A model generated the notes under the pieces. The model searched no databases. It was given only the letters and a program-made list of their open reading frames with translations, and was not told the DNA's origin. 34,998 nucleotides of DNA from Thermoleophilia bacterium. GTDB lineage: Bacteria > Actinomycetota > Thermoleophilia > Miltoncostaeales > Miltoncostaeaceae. The stretch is from assembly GCA_020438485.1 (NCBI GenBank), contig JAGQUM010000054.1, positions 1 through 34,998 of the forward strand, in the 5' to 3' direction. Made by a program: the position numbers and the translations under genes. The first letter of the stretch is position 1, and each line of letters opens with the position of its first letter. Below, piece after piece: positions 33,893 to 34,998 of this stretch.

Positions 33893-34998
33893 CTGATCAC
33901 CGAGGAGCGTCGCCTCCTCGAGATTCGTTCGCAATGGGATGCTCTTGCGGCCGCCCTCGGGCGGCCGCTCGCGTTGTCGGGTTGGCTGCTGGCGTGGTGG
34001 CACCACATGGCGCCGCCCGGCGGGCGGCTGCACGTCACGACCGCGTGGCGGGGATCCCGCCTGGTCGCCATCGTTCCCGCCGTCTCGCACCGGCGGGGCC
34101 CGTTTGACCGCCTCTCGACGATGGGAGCGGGTATGGCCGTGCGCGGCGTCGCGCTGGCCGACCGCGCCGCGGGACCCGATGACCTCGCCTGTCTGGCGGC
34201 CTGCGCCCCTGGGCGGCGTACCGCGCGGCTCGACCTGGCCGCCGTACAGGACGACGACCCGCTCCCCGACGCGCTGCGGGAGGCGTGGCCGGGGCGCACG
34301 CAGCCCCTCCGGGCGGCCGGAGTAACGGAGAGGGTGCCCGTGGTGCGCCTTCACCGGGGGTACACCCCGTGGTGGGAGCTGCGCAGCGGGGCTTTTCGCC
34401 AACGCATCGCGCGCGCGGAACGACGCCTCGCCGCAGACGGCGCCGAGGCGTGGATGGCCGGACCCGAACGCCACGGGTGGGCCCTTGAGGAGTTCCTGCG
34501 CCTGCACGCGTCCCGCTGGGGTTCGCGGTCCCCGCTGGCGGGCGACGCGGGCCGGCGGATGATGCGCGAGGCGGCGGCGTCCCTGGGCCCTCAGGCCATG
34601 CGGATCCACGTGCTGGCGCGCGACAACCGGGCCATCGCGGTCCACGTCGCGGTGCGGGCCGGCAACGCGGCGGCCTACTGGAACGGCGGCTGGGATCCGG
34701 CGTGGGCACGCCACTCCCCCGGCCTGGTGAGTCTCACCGGCCTCGTGCGCGACGCCGCCGCCAACGGGGTGGCGGCAGTGGACCTCGGCGTCGGCTCCGG
34801 CTACAAGGATCACTTCACCCGCGACGCGGTGGGGGTGCGGGACGTGTCGCTGATCCCGTGGGGCCTCGCGATGCCCGCCGCGCTGGCGGCGGAGTTGCCC
34901 GTCGTGGCCCGCGCCGCGGCCGGCCGTGGCCTGCGCAGGCTGCCCGCGGGAGGGCAGGCGCGGGTACGCGCCGCGCGGCGCCGGCTGCGCCGCCGCTA
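33893..34998 (+). CDS. CelD/FemAB-like GNAT acyltransferase (runs off the window; start unclear)
   Basis: About 368 codons of open frame to the window edge. The order is that of the CelD/BcsL acyltransferases: ELITEERRLLEIRSQWDALA at the start, then LSGWLLAWWHHM, a divergent middle part, FLRLHASRWG, the strands IHVLARDNRAIAVHVAV, AYWNGGWDPAW and VDLGVGSGYKDHF, which form the second GNAT-like half. These enzymes are often linked to cell-surface polysaccharide work. No ATG, GTG or TTG lies in frame between the cytochrome stop (33859) and the conserved N-terminus; CTG 33893 and ATC 33896 are the nearest. The 3' end is missing. Confidence 0.75.
   Translation, partial: MITEERRLLEIRSQWDALAAALGRPLALSGWLLAWWHHMAPPGGRLHVTTAWRGSRLVAIVPAVSHRRGPFDRLSTMGAGMAVRGVALADRAAGPDDLACLAACAPGRRTARLDLAAVQDDDPLPDALREAWPGRTQPLRAAGVTERVPVVRLHRGYTPWWELRSGAFRQRIARAERRLAADGAEAWMAGPERHGWALEEFLRLHASRWGSRSPLAGDAGRRMMREAAASLGPQAMRIHVLARDNRAIAVHVAVRAGNAAAYWNGGWDPAWARHSPGLVSLTGLVRDAAANGVAAVDLGVGSGYKDHFTRDAVGVRDVSLIPWGLAMPAALAAELPVVARAAAGRGLRRLPAGGQARVRAARRRLRRR

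Noticed and set aside
33949-33971. GC-rich inverted repeat GCGGCCGCC/GGGCGGCCGC
   Set aside because: Lies inside the coding frame of the CelD-like gene and fits its codons.
1-34998. CRISPR arrays, insertion sequences, rRNA genes, phage genes
   Set aside because: Looked for direct repeats with spacers, transposase motifs and rRNA signatures; none seen.

Overview
The window is a very GC-rich (roughly three quarters G+C by eye), densely packed chromosomal segment. It has heavy use of GTG starts, 4-nt stop/start overlaps and G/C-ending codons. Its content (recC-recB-recD order, a deazaflavin/F420-type oxidoreductase, a short RNB ribonuclease, MMPL exporters, ETF-quinone oxidoreductase, TANNNT-type -10 boxes) suggests a high-GC actinomycetote, perhaps class Thermoleophilia. 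That placement is inference, not proven here.

Layout. 1-340: start of an MMPL exporter (minus strand, runs off the window). 341-1115: gene-poor, with a truncated copy of the start of the unknown gene found at 5442. 1116-2348: AI-2E-type permease. 2349-4090: Fic-domain AMP-transferase with two matching AT-rich operator-like palindromes, one covering its start codon. 4137-5198: NucS-like PD-(D/E)XK nuclease. 5442-6083: unknown helical protein. 6246-7841 (minus): a tightly overlapping operon of ECF sigma factor, XRE-like regulator and ImmA/IrrE metallopeptidase. 7948-8128: an apparently frameshifted Cys-rich micro-gene with its own hairpin. 8241-16850: recC-recB-recD, with recC broken by one missing C. 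17021-18546: small acidic protein, degenerate GNAT and alpha/beta hydrolase, followed by tRNA-Thr(CGT). 18681-21662: TetR regulator plus MMPL exporter behind a perfect 19-bp palindrome. 21659-24304 (minus): small membrane protein, tmk, holB and a membrane-anchored unknown. 24412-26219: sugar-nucleotide epimerase convergent with a CpsB/YwqE-type PHP phosphatase. 26303-26375: tRNA-Ala(CGC). 26622-28522: divergent deazaflavin oxidoreductase and RNB ribonuclease. 28519-31635: divergent globin-coupled chemotaxis transducer and ETF-quinone oxidoreductase. 31733-34998: diguanylate cyclase, gamma-carbonic anhydrase, lipoprotein cytochrome c and a CelD-like acyltransferase cut by the window end.

How the genes may work together. 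The most suggestive block is the sigma factor / XRE-like protein / ImmA operon, which points away from the recCBD operon with only the Cys-rich micro-gene between. Known ImmA/IrrE proteases cut XRE-type repressors after DNA damage (ImmR/ImmA, DdrO/IrrE), so a protease-gated, sigma-linked damage response beside RecBCD is a reasonable hypothesis. Other points of note are active-site departures in otherwise well-preserved proteins: the globin sensor has Tyr where the proximal His is expected, and ETF-QO has Ile in place of one cluster Cys. Three places (recC, the Cys-rich gene, and possibly the 3' end of the 5442 gene) show single-base frame slips; whether these are sequencing errors or real decay cannot be told from the sequence alone.
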